Assembly (NCBI RefSeq): GCF_009796785.1
Contig: NZ_CP047026.1
Coordinates: forward strand, 2,006,001 to 2,070,000
Reading direction: 5' to 3'
Source: Polaribacter sp. L3A8
Lineage (GTDB): Bacteria; Bacteroidota; Bacteroidia; Flavobacteriales; Flavobacteriaceae
DNA length: 64,000 nt
The notes beneath the pieces are model-generated. The model was not told the DNA's origin. It worked only from the letters and a program-made list of their open reading frames with translations, and ran no database searches. This document shows positions 9,165 through 19,086 of the stretch, in pieces (position 1 is the stretch's first letter; each line of letters starts with the position of its first letter). The position numbers and the translations under genes are program-made.

Positions 9165-9914
9165 CTATTTTTTATTTAAAAATCCTATTATTTTCCAAAA
9201 ACCTCTTAATTGTACTTTTAAATAACTAAATTTTATAGAATTTCTAGTCAATGCTTTTTTAATTTCTTTCGATATCAATTGATAACTACTCACACCAGAA
9301 CTACTTAAACCACCAATTAACATAGAAGTTGTGGTAATGTTAGAAAATTTCCAAGTAATTTTATGCTTTAAAAAAAATCGAGTAATCAACTCATAGTCTG
9401 CACCGATTGTAAAATCTAATTGATAATCTCCAAATTGATCAAATAATTCTCTTTTAAAAAAAATGGCAGGATGCGCAGGCATAAAACCAATTTTTAGCTT
9501 CTCTGGATTCCAATTTTTAGCAGAATATTTTCTTACTGTTTTTCCTTCTTCATTAAATTGTAAAATATTACCTACAGAAGCATCTATTTCTTTATTTTGT
9601 AAATGAAAATTGGCTATATTTTCTAACACATGGTCATCTGTAAAAATATCATCAGAATTTAAAATACCTACCAAATCTCCAGTAGCCATTTTAATTCCTT
9701 TGTTCATGGCATCATACAAACCTTTGTCTGGTTCAGAAACCCATTGGGATACTAGTTCTTTATATTTTTGTACAATATCTAATGTAGTGTCTTTAGACCC
9801 TCCATCTACAACAATATATTCTAAATTTTTATAAGTTTGACTTTGTACAGATTTAAAAGTCTTTTCAATTGTTTTAGCACTATTGTAACAGACTGTAATT
9901 ATAGATATTTTCAT
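9165..9914 (-). CDS. Family 2 glycosyltransferase
   Basis: 249-residue GT-A enzyme of the short WcaA/WfaP type: N-terminal ISIITVCYNSAKTI, VDGGSKDTT near residue 37, a NSDD metal/sugar-binding motif near residue 86, and GADYELITRF downstream. No membrane segment. Probably adds one sugar of the repeat unit on the cytoplasmic face. One base separates it from the reductase gene downstream; it is part of the same operon. Donor unknown. Confidence 0.87.
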   Translation of the reverse strand: MKISIITVCYNSAKTIEKTFKSVQSQTYKNLEYIVVDGGSKDTTLDIVQKYKELVSQWVSEPDKGLYDAMNKGIKMATGDLVGILNSDDIFTDDHVLENIANFHLQNKEIDASVGNILQFNEEGKTVRKYSAKNWNPEKLKIGFMPAHPAIFFKRELFDQFGDYQLDFTIGADYELITRFFLKHKITWKFSNITTTSMLIGGLSSSGVSSYQLISKEIKKALTRNSIKFSYLKVQLRGFWKIIGFLNKK

Positions 9915-9915
9915 T

Positions 9916-11019
9916 TTAAATATTTGTCCTTTTTAAATAACTAATAATTTCCTTAGCGTTGTCATCTATAATTTCTGACAAAGAAACTTTTTCAATCTGA
10001 GTTTTTATAGTATTCAATTTATTAATATTTAATCCGTCAATAAAATTAGAAATTAAGATATCATTTGTAGCATCTATAGCATAACCACATTTAAAACGCG
10101 ATACTTTTTCAGCTAAAAAAGTATCATGACTAACTACTATGGTCTTTTTAAAATACAATGCCTCATATAGTTTATTTGGTTCTGCAACTCTTTCATTTAG
10201 GGTTTTAATGTCGTAACAAGCAATAACAACATCTAAACTACTATATATTTTTTGTAGATCTTCCGGGTTTTTAAACGCTCCGTGAAACTTCACGTTTTTA
10301 TACTTATTAGCTAAATCGATAGCTAAAGGAGTTAAGTTAGAATCTCCCCAAAAACTAAATTCATGTTGAGGATAATTTTTCCCTATTACTTCTGCAAATC
10401 GAAAGACAGTATTAGGATACCTAAATGCTCCAACATAAGAGAATACAATTTTATCAGAACTTCTAACTTCATTAAAATCCCTAGAGCTATTTAACATATT
10501 TGAATTCACTCTATTGGGTTGAACAATTACATTTTTCTCATTCATTAGAGGAAAAAAATAATTATAAAAACCTTCTGAAGTCATAATAGTTAAAACAGAT
10601 TTTTTAATAATCCATTTATCAAGTGTTCTAAATAACTTAATTACATTCTTATTATCAAAATATGTATAAACCAAATCTGAAATTTCGTAAATATAACTTG
10701 CTCCAGAAAACATCTTACAAATTAGAGCAATATCAAATGAAAAAGCGTAGAATAACACATCTTCATTTTTAACTTTTTGAAAAATTTCTTTCAAACGTTT
10801 TTTGGCATAAAAAAATTTCTTAAAATAGCCAGATCCACTCAAAGCAAAACCAAGGTCATTAATTTTTACTCCGTTAATATCCGCATTAATATTATACACA
10901 CCTCTATTAAAGCCATAAACCTCAACAGAATAGCCATTTTTAATAAAACTTTCTACCCTTTTAATACATCTAGGTTGAGAAATAGAAGCTAATAAAAATA
11001 TAATTTTTTTATTCTCCAT
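9916..11019 (-). CDS. Family 4-like glycosyltransferase
   Basis: 367 residues with the two-Rossmann GT-B layout: an N-terminal half beginning KIIFLLASISQPRCIKR, and a C-terminal half with FSYVGAFRYPN, a WGDS segment and the donor-binding stretch around RVAEPNKLYEAL, in which E/K-x-EAL is the glycosyltransferase group 1 signature. The start codon overlaps the stop of wecB by one base. Probably a fucosyl-, ManNAcA- or related transferase; the donor cannot be read from sequence. Confidence 0.8.
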   Translation of the reverse strand: MENKKIIFLLASISQPRCIKRVESFIKNGYSVEVYGFNRGVYNINADINGVKINDLGFALSGSGYFKKFFYAKKRLKEIFQKVKNEDVLFYAFSFDIALICKMFSGASYIYEISDLVYTYFDNKNVIKLFRTLDKWIIKKSVLTIMTSEGFYNYFFPLMNEKNVIVQPNRVNSNMLNSSRDFNEVRSSDKIVFSYVGAFRYPNTVFRFAEVIGKNYPQHEFSFWGDSNLTPLAIDLANKYKNVKFHGAFKNPEDLQKIYSSLDVVIACYDIKTLNERVAEPNKLYEALYFKKTIVVSHDTFLAEKVSRFKCGYAIDATNDILISNFIDGLNINKLNTIKTQIEKVSLSEIIDDNAKEIISYLKRTNI

Positions 11020-12167
11020 TACTTATTTCCTATTATCTCTACAATTCTCTGGCAAGACTTTCCATCTCCATAAGGGTTTTGGGCTTTGCTCATTTTGTTA
11101 TAATACTCTTCGTCTTCTACTAGTTTAGACACTTCAAATACTATCTTTTCTGTACTTGTTCCAACAAGTTTTACCGTTCCTGCTTCTAGCGCTTCTGGTC
11201 TTTCTGTTGTATTACGCATTACTAATACTGGTTTACCCAAACCAGGTGCTTCTTCTTGTATACCTCCACTATCTGTTAATACGATATCAGATTTATTTAA
11301 CAAATACACAAAAGGTAAATAATCTAAAGGCTCTATAAAATAAACATTACTAGGTGTTTCTTTATTAAAGACTTCATTAATAGGTTTACGTACATTTGGG
11401 TTTAAATGCATTGGGTATATAAAATCTACTTCAGGAAATTTTATAGATAGTTCTTTAATAGCTTTGCAGATATTTAAAAAACCTTCTCCAAAATTCTCCC
11501 GTCTATGTCCTGTAATTAGTACTTTTTTATTTTTTGATGCTTTTAAATTTGTGTACCCTACACTTTCAATCAAAGTTTCAACTTTTATAGCTGTTTCTGG
11601 GTCGTTCTTCATAACATCAATTACATAATACAACGCATCTATAACCGTATTTCCTGTTACAGAAATAGTAGATTCTAAAACCCCTTCTTTTTGTAAATTA
11701 ACTTTACTTAATTCTGTAGGAGCAAAATGAAAATTAGCAATTCTACCCGTTATTTGTCTATTCATTTCTTCTGGCCAAGGACTATAAATATCATTAGTTC
11801 TTAAACCAGCCTCTATATGTCCAACTGCAATTCTTTGATAAAAAGCAGCCAAAGAAGTAGCTGTAGAGGTAGTGGTATCTCCATGTACTAAAACCAAATC
11901 TGGAGTAGTTTTAGTCAGTATATCTCTCATTCCTAATAGCACACGCGAAGTAATGTCATATAAATCTTGACCATGTTTCATTATATTTAAATCATAATCA
12001 GGTACAATTTTAAACAAACTTAATACTTGATCTAACATTTCTCTATGTTGCCCAGTAACACAAACAATTGTTTCAAATTGATTAGGATATTTTTGAAATT
12101 CTTTTACCAATGGAGCCATTTTAATGGCTTCAGGTCTGGTTCCGAATACTAACATTATTTTTTTCAT
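11019..12167 (-). CDS. wecB: UDP-N-acetylglucosamine 2-epimerase, non-hydrolysing (copy 1)
   Basis: Converts UDP-GlcNAc to UDP-ManNAc in the cytoplasm. [33 protein letters not shown] and [11 protein letters not shown] are family signatures and carry the catalytic Asp/Glu residues and the substrate-binding His. I start at the ATG at 12165-12167, five bases past the wecC stop; a longer frame begins with GTG at 12186-12188 inside wecC and adds seven residues not seen in the family. The wecC gene is directly upstream, giving the UDP-ManNAcA pathway. A second wecB lies at 29200-30321. Confidence 0.93.
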   Translation of the reverse strand: MKKIMLVFGTRPEAIKMAPLVKEFQKYPNQFETIVCVTGQHREMLDQVLSLFKIVPDYDLNIMKHGQDLYDITSRVLLGMRDILTKTTPDLVLVHGDTTTSTATSLAAFYQRIAVGHIEAGLRTNDIYSPWPEEMNRQITGRIANFHFAPTELSKVNLQKEGVLESTISVTGNTVIDALYYVIDVMKNDPETAIKVETLIESVGYTNLKASKNKKVLITGHRRENFGEGFLNICKAIKELSIKFPEVDFIYPMHLNPNVRKPINEVFNKETPSNVYFIEPLDYLPFVYLLNKSDIVLTDSGGIQEEAPGLGKPVLVMRNTTERPEALEAGTVKLVGTSTEKIVFEVSKLVEDEEYYNKMSKAQNPYGDGKSCQRIVEIIGNK

Positions 12168-12171
12168 ATCT

Positions 12172-13371
12172 TTATTTTCTAACTCCACAAAAATCTAATT
12201 CAATTTTATTTTCTGTAACAGGCATATTTAAAAACTCTTTGTGACTTACCAACCAAACAATAATATCTGCTTTTTCATAAGCTTCTTTATATGGTGTTAA
12301 GTTAAAACTATTATGGCTTTCTATATTAGGCTCTACCACTAATACTTCCGCTCTTGCTTCAGAAATAATTCTTGCAGCAATATATTTTGCAGGAGACTCT
12401 CTTAAATCATCAATATTTGGCTTAAAAGCAAGTCCCATACAAGCTACTACAGGATCTCTACCTGTTTTATTTGCAAAGTTTTGACACGCTTCTACAGCCT
12501 TATTTGCACACCAATCTGCTTTATAATCATTTGTTTCTCTTACTCTTTTAATAATTTGAGCTTGCTCTGGAAATTCTGATACAATAAACCAAGGGTCTAC
12601 AGCAATACAATGCCCACCGACACCACAACCTGGTTGTAATATATTTACTCGAGGATGTTTATTAGCCAAAGAAATTAATTCCCATACGTTAATCCCTGCA
12701 GTATCACAAATCATTGATAACTCGTTTGCAAATGCAATTTGTGCATCTCTAGAAGAGTTTTCTGTTAATTTACACATTTCTGCAGTACGCGCATTGGTTT
12801 TGTGTAAATCTCCATTTACAAATTGCTTATAAAATAATATTGCTTTTTCTGAAGAAGCATCATTAATACCACCTATTACTCTATCATTGTTCTCTAGCTC
12901 AAACAATACATTTCCTGGTAATACTCTTTCTGGGCAATATGCTATGTATATTTTATCTTTTAACTCCGGACGTTCTGTAAAAATTAATTCTGCCATTTTT
13001 TCAGTTGTCATAACTGGAGACGTTGATTCTATAACATATAAATCTCCTTCTTTTAAAAAAGGAATTACCATACGTGTTGCAGATTCTACATAAGAAATAT
13101 CTGCTCTTTTATTCTGTTTAAAAGGCGTAGGTACCACGATAAAAAAAGCATCTGCTTCTTCTGGCTTTAGAGAGGCCTTTAAAAAACCTTTTTGTACTAC
13201 CTCTTTTACAACTTTGTCTAAATCTGGTTCTACAATATGTATTTCCCCTTTATTTATTGTATCTACTACATCTGGGTTTACATCTACACCTATTACTTTT
13301 ATTCCTTTACTTGCAGCAACTGCTGCTGTTGGTAAGCCAATATAGCCTAACCCCATAAAAACTGCTTTCAT
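12172..13371 (-). CDS. wecC: UDP-N-acetyl-D-mannosamine dehydrogenase (copy 1)
   Basis: 399-residue NAD-dependent four-electron dehydrogenase making UDP-ManNAc[12 protein letters not shown] (7-17) is the NAD loop, TPFKQN and ESTSPV are family motifs, [11 protein letters not shown] holds the conserved Lys201, and [11 protein letters not shown] holds the nucleophilic Cys255 and Asp259. All key residues are present, unlike in the second copy. Followed immediately by wecB. Confidence 0.93.
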   Translation of the reverse strand: MKAVFMGLGYIGLPTAAVAASKGIKVIGVDVNPDVVDTINKGEIHIVEPDLDKVVKEVVQKGFLKASLKPEEADAFFIVVPTPFKQNKRADISYVESATRMVIPFLKEGDLYVIESTSPVMTTEKMAELIFTERPELKDKIYIAYCPERVLPGNVLFELENNDRVIGGINDASSEKAILFYKQFVNGDLHKTNARTAEMCKLTENSSRDAQIAFANELSMICDTAGINVWELISLANKHPRVNILQPGCGVGGHCIAVDPWFIVSEFPEQAQIIKRVRETNDYKADWCANKAVEACQNFANKTGRDPVVACMGLAFKPNIDDLRESPAKYIAARIISEARAEVLVVEPNIESHNSFNLTPYKEAYEKADIIVWLVSHKEFLNMPVTENKIELDFCGVRK

Positions 13372-13375
13372 AACA

Positions 13376-14620
13376 TTATAAATTAAAAAATTGTTTGATT
13401 TTAATAATTAACTTGGTTCTTGAAAAAAACATAAATAAATTTATTGATTGCATAATTTTTTTTAGCCGCTCAATAAATAGTTTTTTTAAAAATTTCTTTT
13501 TTTCATTTTCATATTTGGTGTCATTAAAAAACTCACGAGGTAGTAGAATATTTTTAGAAACTTGTTTAAATAACCCTAACATATGTTCCCTCCATATTTC
13601 TTCAGATAATTTATCTACATGTAATTTTCTAGAACTAGCATAAAATCTTACGTAATTTTCGTGGTTATTAATTATATCTATAATTTTATTAATATACGGA
13701 TTTGCATCATTTTCTGGTAAAACAAATCCAGTAACATCATTTTTTATTAACTCTGATGAAGCATGCTTAGAGTCCGCAACCATAGGAATGGTACCAAAGG
13801 AAATAGCTTCTAATAGAGAGATTGGGCACCCTTCTTTTTTTGATGGTAATAAAAATATATTGCTGTTTTTAATAATATCAGTTGCCTTATCTCGATGAAT
13901 TAAATTTGTGAAAATTATTCTTTCATCATTCTCAATCAAATCACTAATACATCCAGTATTATATACTCTATTTCCAGGTAATTTTGTATTACCTAGCCAA
14001 TAAAACTTAAAAGGAAGAGTTGTTTTTTGTAATGCTTTTACAATAGAAAAAACTAACTTCGGGTTTTTATGTAAACTACTTCCTCCAGGGAAAGTAATTG
14101 ACAATGGTTTATTATTAATTTTTAAATCATTATTACCTTTATATGTTTCATAAAAATTATAAATAACAATTACTTTACCTATTTCTTTTATGTTGTAGTA
14201 TTCTTCTAAAAAAGTTTTTCCTTCATTTGATAAAGCTATTATATTATTATAATACTTAAAGTTAAAACCAGCTACAACTGCTAACTGACCATCAATAAAG
14301 TGGCTTATTGATATTTTAATGATATTGATATCAATATAAGGAATGGTAACAGAAAATAATTGAAAATTACTATTTACAATTATACATGGCTCAATCAATT
14401 TCACTAAATCTAAAAACTTGTTTGCATTTTTAGATGATAAATCTGTAGTGTTAATCTGATATACTTCTTTAACTAGGTATTTATTTTCATCAGAAATATT
14501 ATCTCCAGATAAAACATAACAATCATATTTTTCATGCATCAATTTAAGAAAATCAATTCCATAGGAAGATATTCCACCTCCATTATAACCAATTGATGAT
14601 GACAATAATAATAATTTCAT
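13376..14620 (-). CDS. Family 4-type glycosyltransferase
   Basis: 414 residues, GT-B fold. The start LLLLSSSIGYNGGGISSYGIDFLK is the acceptor-side glycine-rich loop; the donor half has SITFPGGSSLHKNPKLV and SNIFLLPSKKEGCPISLLEAISFG, with the E-x7-E glycosyltransferase group 1 signature. A basic, hydrophobic C-terminal tail may bind the membrane. Four bases downstream lies wecC. Acceptor and donor unknown. Confidence 0.85.
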   Translation of the reverse strand: MKLLLLSSSIGYNGGGISSYGIDFLKLMHEKYDCYVLSGDNISDENKYLVKEVYQINTTDLSSKNANKFLDLVKLIEPCIIVNSNFQLFSVTIPYIDINIIKISISHFIDGQLAVVAGFNFKYYNNIIALSNEGKTFLEEYYNIKEIGKVIVIYNFYETYKGNNDLKINNKPLSITFPGGSSLHKNPKLVFSIVKALQKTTLPFKFYWLGNTKLPGNRVYNTGCISDLIENDERIIFTNLIHRDKATDIIKNSNIFLLPSKKEGCPISLLEAISFGTIPMVADSKHASSELIKNDVTGFVLPENDANPYINKIIDIINNHENYVRFYASSRKLHVDKLSEEIWREHMLGLFKQVSKNILLPREFFNDTKYENEKKKFLKKLFIERLKKIMQSINLFMFFSRTKLIIKIKQFFNL

Positions 14621-14626
14621 TTTTTA

Positions 14627-15835
14627 TTAAATTTTTATTAAATTTTTAGATGAAAATATTCTAGCTAATACAAACCCAGTACAAGGAGTCGTATAACTCC
14701 AGTTTAAAAAAGAGCCTTCCACCATAATTAAGACAAATATTGTAGCAATAGAGACCATACAAACACCAGATTCTGTACCTCCTTTAAATAGATAATTATT
14801 TAGATGAAAAAAGAACCTTCTTACTAATAGTAGCAAAATAAATAAAACACCAGCCAAACTAAAAGTGTAAAAGAGCTCATAATAAGGAGAATCCATATAC
14901 TTTCCTGTATCAGCATCTGTCATTGTTCTTTTACTTACAAAGCCTCTTGGAAAAACGTATTCTTCATAGGTATCAACAAACTCGCTAATTGCATTTGTTC
15001 TAATATCATCACTATCATTTTCTTCCCCAGTAAACAATTGTTCTGTTTTTGTAAATATTCTATAATGTAACGTTGGTGATACATTATAAACATATTCATC
15101 TGCCAAAGGATATAAAATAACTAAAAATGAAGTTATAACTCCAAGTGTTATTATTTTTTTTATAATTCCATTAATTGAAATCTTCATTGTCAGCATTAAA
15201 CTTAACCCAAAAGATATTATAAATATAATTATTTGTCTTCTTGTTCCTGTTGAAAGTGACAATATTAGGCCAGACAAAAAAGCAATTACGATGTATTTTT
15301 TCTGTTTAAAGAAGAATGGAATTGACATTGCCAAACTTAAGGTTATCATATTGCCATATACCGCAATTGTTTTACCTTCTGCCATATCATTTGCCAACAT
15401 ATTAACAAACAACAAACTATCTAACAACCAACCAAATACGGAACCTAAACTAATAAATAAGATGTATGAAAAATTGTTGATTTTTTTATCTTTAAAAATT
15501 GAGAAAAAAACTAACATGTAAAAATAACCTCTAACCGTAGATAAAATAGAAACTAAGCCAAAATTACCAACTAAAAAACTTATAGCGATTAATAAGAGTA
15601 TTAATACACCACCTATTATAAAAGTATTCCAATTAATTTTGAGATCCATTCTCTTTTTTAGAAAAAAATAAAATGGAAAAAACAATAACTCGGGTAACGC
15701 TAAAGGTAAACGTAAAATACCCAATGTTATTTTAGAAGACAAGGGAGAAAAGACAATAAAACCACATAATAATAATATTATTATCGTTTTAAAATCTAAG
15801 TTTATTTTTAAATTTTGATTACTAATATTCCCCAT
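14627..15835 (-). CDS. wzy: Wzy-like O-antigen/capsule repeat-unit polymerase
   Basis: About 402 residues with roughly ten to eleven hydrophobic segments and one long outward loop (about residues 255-320, around PTLHYRIFTKTEQL), the usual layout of Wzy/O-antigen ligase-family proteins, which share little sequence. It is the only protein of this shape in a locus that also has Wzx, Wza and Wzc, so it is the likely polymerase. I start at the ATG at 15833-15835, one base past the upstream stop; a longer frame from a TTG at 15860 overlaps that gene by 26 bases. Confidence 0.78.
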   Translation of the reverse strand: MGNISNQNLKINLDFKTIIILLLCGFIVFSPLSSKITLGILRLPLALPELLFFPFYFFLKKRMDLKINWNTFIIGGVLILLLIAISFLVGNFGLVSILSTVRGYFYMLVFFSIFKDKKINNFSYILFISLGSVFGWLLDSLLFVNMLANDMAEGKTIAVYGNMITLSLAMSIPFFFKQKKYIVIAFLSGLILSLSTGTRRQIIIFIISFGLSLMLTMKISINGIIKKIITLGVITSFLVILYPLADEYVYNVSPTLHYRIFTKTEQLFTGEENDSDDIRTNAISEFVDTYEEYVFPRGFVSKRTMTDADTGKYMDSPYYELFYTFSLAGVLFILLLLVRRFFFHLNNYLFKGGTESGVCMVSIATIFVLIMVEGSFLNWSYTTPCTGFVLARIFSSKNLIKI

Positions 15836-15836
15836 T

Positions 15837-16937
15837 CTAAAGTTTACCAAATATTTTATCAAAACGATTCATCCACGTATGCTCTGCAGCTGCTCTTTCT
15901 CTTGCGCACCTCTTCATATTAGAAGTTAATGAATCATTTTTAGGATCTAAATAAAATTTAGCTTTCGAAATTAATTCTTCATTAGACTTATACAATACAA
16001 TCTCTTTATCTTCTTTAAAGTAACTTGCTAATTCTTCTGTATAACTAGCAATTTCCAAACCTCCAGACATTGGAATCTCAAAAGTACGTAAATGCATTTT
16101 ATGAATAGGAGTATCTAAAACATACGTGTTTCTTAACTCTGTTATATTTAATGATAATGAACTACTAGAATAGGTTTTCTGCATATCTAAAAATGAAACA
16201 GACGGTAAACATTCTAAATTATTATTATGCTCTAGTATAGAATTATCTGCATTAAAAAACTTATTTTTAACAGCACCATACAGTACCTTTCTACCAATAT
16301 TAAAGGTTAACATTTCTAACGTTTTATTGAGCAATTTTAAGTAGTCTTTATTTACTACTTCTACTTTATCATTATTGCTTTCTACCAAACTATTAGAATA
16401 TACTTTACATAAAAGATTAGATTGTGTTAATTTATTTATTTTATTAACCCTACCTCCATACGGAGAACCAATAAAATTAATAGAATTATCAATTTCTCCC
16501 CAATAAGGGTTAAAGTTATATGGATTTGCAGCATACGTCTGAAAAACAATATTTTTACATCCCCATTTTTTAAACATTCCTATAGTTTCTTGCGAGGTTA
16601 ACCACACAATATCAAAAAAAGGTGCAATAGCCTTGTGCATAAATGGTGCATGCAAATTATCAAAACAAATTAACAATGTAGGTAGTCCAATCTTTTTTAC
16701 TTCTTGGATGGTTTCTTCAAATATAATTTCAGAACTAACACACGTCATAAATAAATCAAAACTTTTTGTTTTTAAATAATCACAAAGTTTTTCATTAGCT
16801 TCTTCTGTAGAAGAATATGTTATAGGATTGAATACCTCTATTTGATGACCATTCCTTTCTAGTTCATCAAATATATGTACACGTTGCCATTGATGCATGT
16901 ATGAGCTTGTCTCTTCAAAAAAATAAATTATTTTCAT
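15837..16937 (-). CDS. CgeB-like glycosyltransferase-family protein
   Basis: 366 residues. KIIYFFEETSSYMHQWQRVHIFDELERNG opens a GT-B-like N-terminal domain. The C-terminal third has LNITELRNTYV, LRTFEIPMSGGLEIASYTEELASYF and ARERAAAEHTWMNRFDKIF, the arrangement of the CgeB/DUF3880 glycosyltransferase group. The upstream GT2 gene overlaps it by four bases. Role in repeat-unit assembly is inferred from context. Confidence 0.78.
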   Translation of the reverse strand: MKIIYFFEETSSYMHQWQRVHIFDELERNGHQIEVFNPITYSSTEEANEKLCDYLKTKSFDLFMTCVSSEIIFEETIQEVKKIGLPTLLICFDNLHAPFMHKAIAPFFDIVWLTSQETIGMFKKWGCKNIVFQTYAANPYNFNPYWGEIDNSINFIGSPYGGRVNKINKLTQSNLLCKVYSNSLVESNNDKVEVVNKDYLKLLNKTLEMLTFNIGRKVLYGAVKNKFFNADNSILEHNNNLECLPSVSFLDMQKTYSSSSLSLNITELRNTYVLDTPIHKMHLRTFEIPMSGGLEIASYTEELASYFKEDKEIVLYKSNEELISKAKFYLDPKNDSLTSNMKRCARERAAAEHTWMNRFDKIFGKL

Positions 16938-17896
16938 TTGTTCTGATTATTCAGTTTAACCTTATAATTACTTAGAAGTGAATAAATAGACAAAAAGAGA
17001 TCACCAATAAAAATGGGTAATGAGAAAATAATTTTATATTTCCATCCAAAATTCTTTTTATCTACAGTTTTTAAAATATTCTTGACCTCTTTTTTATACG
17101 CTCCACTTCTTCTATATGCTACCATTTGGTTTAGCTTCATCTGGTCTAATAATATTTTTAACTTAGTATTCTTTAAAGCATCTTTATCAAATTTAGACAT
17201 AAAAGAAATCCAATGTTTCGCCAATAAGGGTAATTTACCTCTTACCTTAGAACTTACAGGAACATCAATATTATAAAATGAGAAGGGGCCTTTATTAAGG
17301 TAACCAACATTAGAAATAATAGCAATTCTTAAAAAAAGATCATAATCTTCAAAAACATATATTCTTTCATCAAAGCCACCAACCACATAAGTAACAGCTT
17401 TTTTTATTACTACGGATGAAGTATGCAGCGGAAATCTAGATTTTTGAAAAAAATTATTAATTAAGTTAAAATTATAATAGTTGTCTTTTTCTGGGAAATA
17501 GTTTTCTTCATCTAAAGCTATTCCGTTTTTTACACGTGCAAATTTAGCTCCATAAATAGAATTGTGAGGATAAGTATTTATTAAGATATTCATTTCTTCT
17601 AAAAAAGAAACATCCCAATAATCATCTGCATCTAAAAAAGCGATATGTTCATTTTTTGCTAAACGAATTCCTGAGTTTCTTGCAGAAGATACTCCTCCAT
17701 TTTTTTGATGAAATACTCGTATTCTAGCATCTTTTAATTTGTATTGATCACAAATTTCTCCACTTTTATCAGAGCTTCCATCATTTACAAGTATTACTTC
17801 AAAATTAGCATAAGATTGACTTAAAACACTTTCTAATGTTTTAAGAATATAAGCTTCTTTATTATGAACAGGAATTACTACTGAGAAAGTATTCAT
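16934..17896 (-). CDS. Family 2 glycosyltransferase
   Basis: 320 residues, GT-A fold: FSVVIPVHNKEAYI at the N-terminus, LVNDGSSDKSGEICD at about 36-50, SSARNSGI, and DADDYWD near residue 91 as the metal-binding DxD motif. A C-terminal hydrophobic stretch (about 292-310) may anchor it to the inner membrane. Overlaps the CgeB-like gene downstream by four bases. Sugar specificity unknown. Confidence 0.88.
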   Translation of the reverse strand: MNTFSVVIPVHNKEAYILKTLESVLSQSYANFEVILVNDGSSDKSGEICDQYKLKDARIRVFHQKNGGVSSARNSGIRLAKNEHIAFLDADDYWDVSFLEEMNILINTYPHNSIYGAKFARVKNGIALDEENYFPEKDNYYNFNLINNFFQKSRFPLHTSSVVIKKAVTYVVGGFDERIYVFEDYDLFLRIAIISNVGYLNKGPFSFYNIDVPVSSKVRGKLPLLAKHWISFMSKFDKDALKNTKLKILLDQMKLNQMVAYRRSGAYKKEVKNILKTVDKKNFGWKYKIIFSLPIFIGDLFLSIYSLLSNYKVKLNNQNK

Positions 17897-17919
17897 TTTT
17901 AATATTTAATTAATAACCT

Positions 17920-19068
17920 TTATTTTAAAGCCTTAGTAAGGTAATTTATTGATTTTCTTTTCTCGTTTTCGAGCAATTCATTAACCTTTACGTAATCTAT
18001 TGAACTTAATAATTTATCTGTATCTACCTCTTCTATAGAATTAACTAATCGATCCGTTAAACCTAATAAGTTAAGAATTGATGTAAAACGTGATATACCT
18101 CTCTTTTTATTCCCTATTGCAATAAATTTTTTATTGAAAATTATTGAAAAAACGGTTCCATGAAACGAATCTGTAATAACATATTCTGCATTTAGAAAAT
18201 CACTTAACCATTTCCCCACCGTAGGAAGAATGTATTGGTCTATGTTGTTTCTTCTTTCTTCTGTAAAACCTGTATCTGGTTCTACATATATTAATTTTAC
18301 ATTAAGTTGCTTGGCGATGTTTTTTAGTTGAGCTATTTTTTCATCAGAAGTATCTAAAACATACGCCATTAAAGTTTTTTCTTTACAAATAAGTTCTTCT
18401 TTAGTTATTAAACTTAAATACTCTTCTTTACTTAATAATAAAGTAGGATCTAACACATGCGTTGCTTTTGCCCCTAAATATGTATTACATAATGATACCC
18501 CTGAATCTTCACGAACAGAGACTGCATCAAAATTTTTAATTAAAGAACTGCATTTTTTAGTTTCTTCTGGGGTAAACTCCCATGAATCAACTCCGAAGGA
18601 AGCTGCGTAAGATAGCTTCTTTACTTTTTTAGGATTGTCTTTTTCTATAAAATCTAAAAAATAATTATAAATAGAAGGAGAATACTTAGGTCTCCAAACT
18701 TGATCGCTCCCAACAATAAAAGCATCATAGTCCTTAATCATTTCCTTTAACTCTGCAGTACTTGATACTGTTTTTGTTAAAGATATATTACCTTTTATAA
18801 AAGCACTTGTATTTTTTGCCATTATTTCTTCTTCTTTTTCAGAAGGTTGCAACGGAAAAACTTCAATATCTTTTCTTCTTTTAATATATTTTAAAAGAAC
18901 TCTTTTAATAAAATTTTCTAATATTTTTAATTTTGTTTTTGGTAAAAAAAACCTATTTACAGTGGTTGCATCATGTCCTAATTTAGATAAGCTCTTTTGC
19001 AAGGCATATGCTTGTAAAAGCCCACCGTAATTAGATTTTAAAGGTTGTGTTAATATTGCTATTTTCAT
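17920..19068 (-). CDS. Polysaccharide pyruvyl transferase family protein (CsaB/WcaK-like)
   Basis: 382 residues. The start KIAILTQPLKSNYGGLLQAYAL and the late DSFHGTVFSIIF segment (about residues 292-303) are hallmarks of the PS_pyruv_trans family, which moves phosphoenolpyruvate-derived ketals onto sugars; many members are uncharacterised. SYAASFGVDSW and VGSDQVWRP are further family stretches. It suggests that the polysaccharide carries pyruvate ketals, but some relatives may act differently. Confidence 0.82.
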   Translation of the reverse strand: MKIAILTQPLKSNYGGLLQAYALQKSLSKLGHDATTVNRFFLPKTKLKILENFIKRVLLKYIKRRKDIEVFPLQPSEKEEEIMAKNTSAFIKGNISLTKTVSSTAELKEMIKDYDAFIVGSDQVWRPKYSPSIYNYFLDFIEKDNPKKVKKLSYAASFGVDSWEFTPEETKKCSSLIKNFDAVSVREDSGVSLCNTYLGAKATHVLDPTLLLSKEEYLSLITKEELICKEKTLMAYVLDTSDEKIAQLKNIAKQLNVKLIYVEPDTGFTEERRNNIDQYILPTVGKWLSDFLNAEYVITDSFHGTVFSIIFNKKFIAIGNKKRGISRFTSILNLLGLTDRLVNSIEEVDTDKLLSSIDYVKVNELLENEKRKSINYLTKALK

Positions 19069-19086
19069 AATTTTACTATTTTTAAA

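Noticed and set aside
12168..12188. GTG start for wecB copy 1 inside wecC
   Set aside because: The extra seven residues are not family-like and an ATG with better spacing follows the wecC stop.
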